A stretch of DNA of 6,429 bases from an uncultured Deferribacteraceae bacterium (GTDB taxonomy: Bacteria > Chrysiogenota > Deferribacteres > Deferribacterales > Mucispirillaceae): the NCBI GenBank assembly GCA_947039055.1, contig CAMQYB010000116.1:1-6429 (forward strand), in the 5' to 3' direction. How positions within the stretch are numbered: position 1 is the first letter of the stretch; each line of letters begins with the position of its first letter. Both the position numbers and the translations under genes were made by a program. Shown here one piece after another: positions 6,216-6,429 of the stretch. The notes beneath the pieces were generated by a model that saw only the letters and a list, made by a program, of their open reading frames with translations, was not told the DNA's origin and did no database searches.

Positions 6216-6429
6216 GCAGTTCTTACAAGCGTGCATGGTTCGTGACTAGCAAGTTGGCGAGTGGGCAAAGTTGGTAGTTATTACAAGCGTGCATGGTTCG
6301 TGACTGGCAAGTTGGCGAGTGGGCAAAGTTCGTAGTTATTGCAAGTGTGCGTGGTTCGTGACTAGCAAGTTGGACAATCGTACAAAGTTCGCAGTTCTTA
6401 CAAGCGTGCATGGTTCGTGACTAGCAAGT
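6208..6429 (+). repeat. 58-59-bp tandem repeat, three full units plus one cut by the window end
   Basis: Units begin at CAAAGTT: 6208-6265 (58), 6266-6323 (58), 6324-6382 (59) and 6383-6429 (47, cut off). Each contains ACAAGCGTGCATGGTTCGTG or a close variant, then ACTRGCAAGT. Units 1 and 2 differ at four positions. The third is more diverged and has a different end. The fourth is identical to the first over its visible length. There are no unique spacers between units, so this is not a CRISPR array. Confidence 0.88.

Larger units (their letters stand above)
6091..6429. repeat. Post-ilvD tandem-repeat block (gene-free 6064-6429)
   Basis: No credible gene lies from 6064 to the window end. The stretch is a mosaic of related tandem repeats built around the word CAAGT, which occurs at 6095, 6104, 6113, 6138, 6165, 6191, 6250, 6308, 6342, 6366 and 6425. 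The G+C content is near 48% by hand count, against about one third in the genes, and the plus strand is strongly G- and T-rich. Minus-strand open frames exist but change frame with each copy, because the 58-base period is not divisible by three. They also lack ribosome-binding sites. The block continues past the window edge. Confidence 0.9.

Noticed and set aside
6050..6411. Minus-strand open frames of 62-72 aa across the repeat block
   Set aside because: They are low-complexity translations of tandem repeats. The 58-base period moves each copy into a new frame, there are no ribosome-binding sites, and one of them overlaps the end of ilvD.
6208..6429. CRISPR array or integron attC-like (59-base element) array
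   Set aside because: Units are contiguous with no unique spacers, lack internal palindromes and have no cassette genes between them.

Overview
The window (6,429 bases) comes from an AT-rich bacterium. The protein genes look roughly one-third G+C by eye, and the last 370 bases about 48% by hand count. The Tat translocase, a TatB-type protein with a Glu at position 8, molybdenum-cofactor synthesis and an OmpR-family regulator suggest a Gram-negative-like cell envelope. The IlvD sequence is of a kind I associate with anaerobic deltaproteobacterial-type lineages. That placement is an impression only, and I do not name a species.

Layout. Five genes run leftward on the minus strand as a tightly packed probable operon: tatB (4235-3906), tatC (3903-3115), moaA (3042-1972), a divergent LarA/DUF2088-fold protein (2009-768) and an OmpR/PhoB-type response regulator (790-65). 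The gaps or overlaps are +2, +72, -38 and -23 bases. A 172-base divergent intergenic region (4236-4407) separates this operon from ilvD (4408-6063, plus strand). From about 6064 to the window end there is no credible gene. This stretch is a mosaic of tandem repeats (9-bp, about 53-bp and 58-59-bp units) that runs off the window edge.

How the genes relate. TatB and TatC export folded proteins. MoaA carries out the first step of molybdopterin synthesis, and molybdenum enzymes are classic folded Tat cargo, so this pairing makes sense. The fourth gene is the puzzle. It aligns by eye along its whole length with nickel-pincer lactate racemase (LarA), but every catalytic position I could place is substituted. 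It is locked into the operon by overlaps on both sides. The response regulator could control the operon or simply be read with it, and no histidine kinase is visible. IlvD (valine/isoleucine/pantothenate pathway) is divergently transcribed and shows no functional link.

Most worth a second look: the apparently catalytically dead LarA-fold protein coupled to moaA and a response regulator, and the compositionally distinct repeat block after ilvD, which contains a perfect 54-bp duplication at 175-bp spacing.
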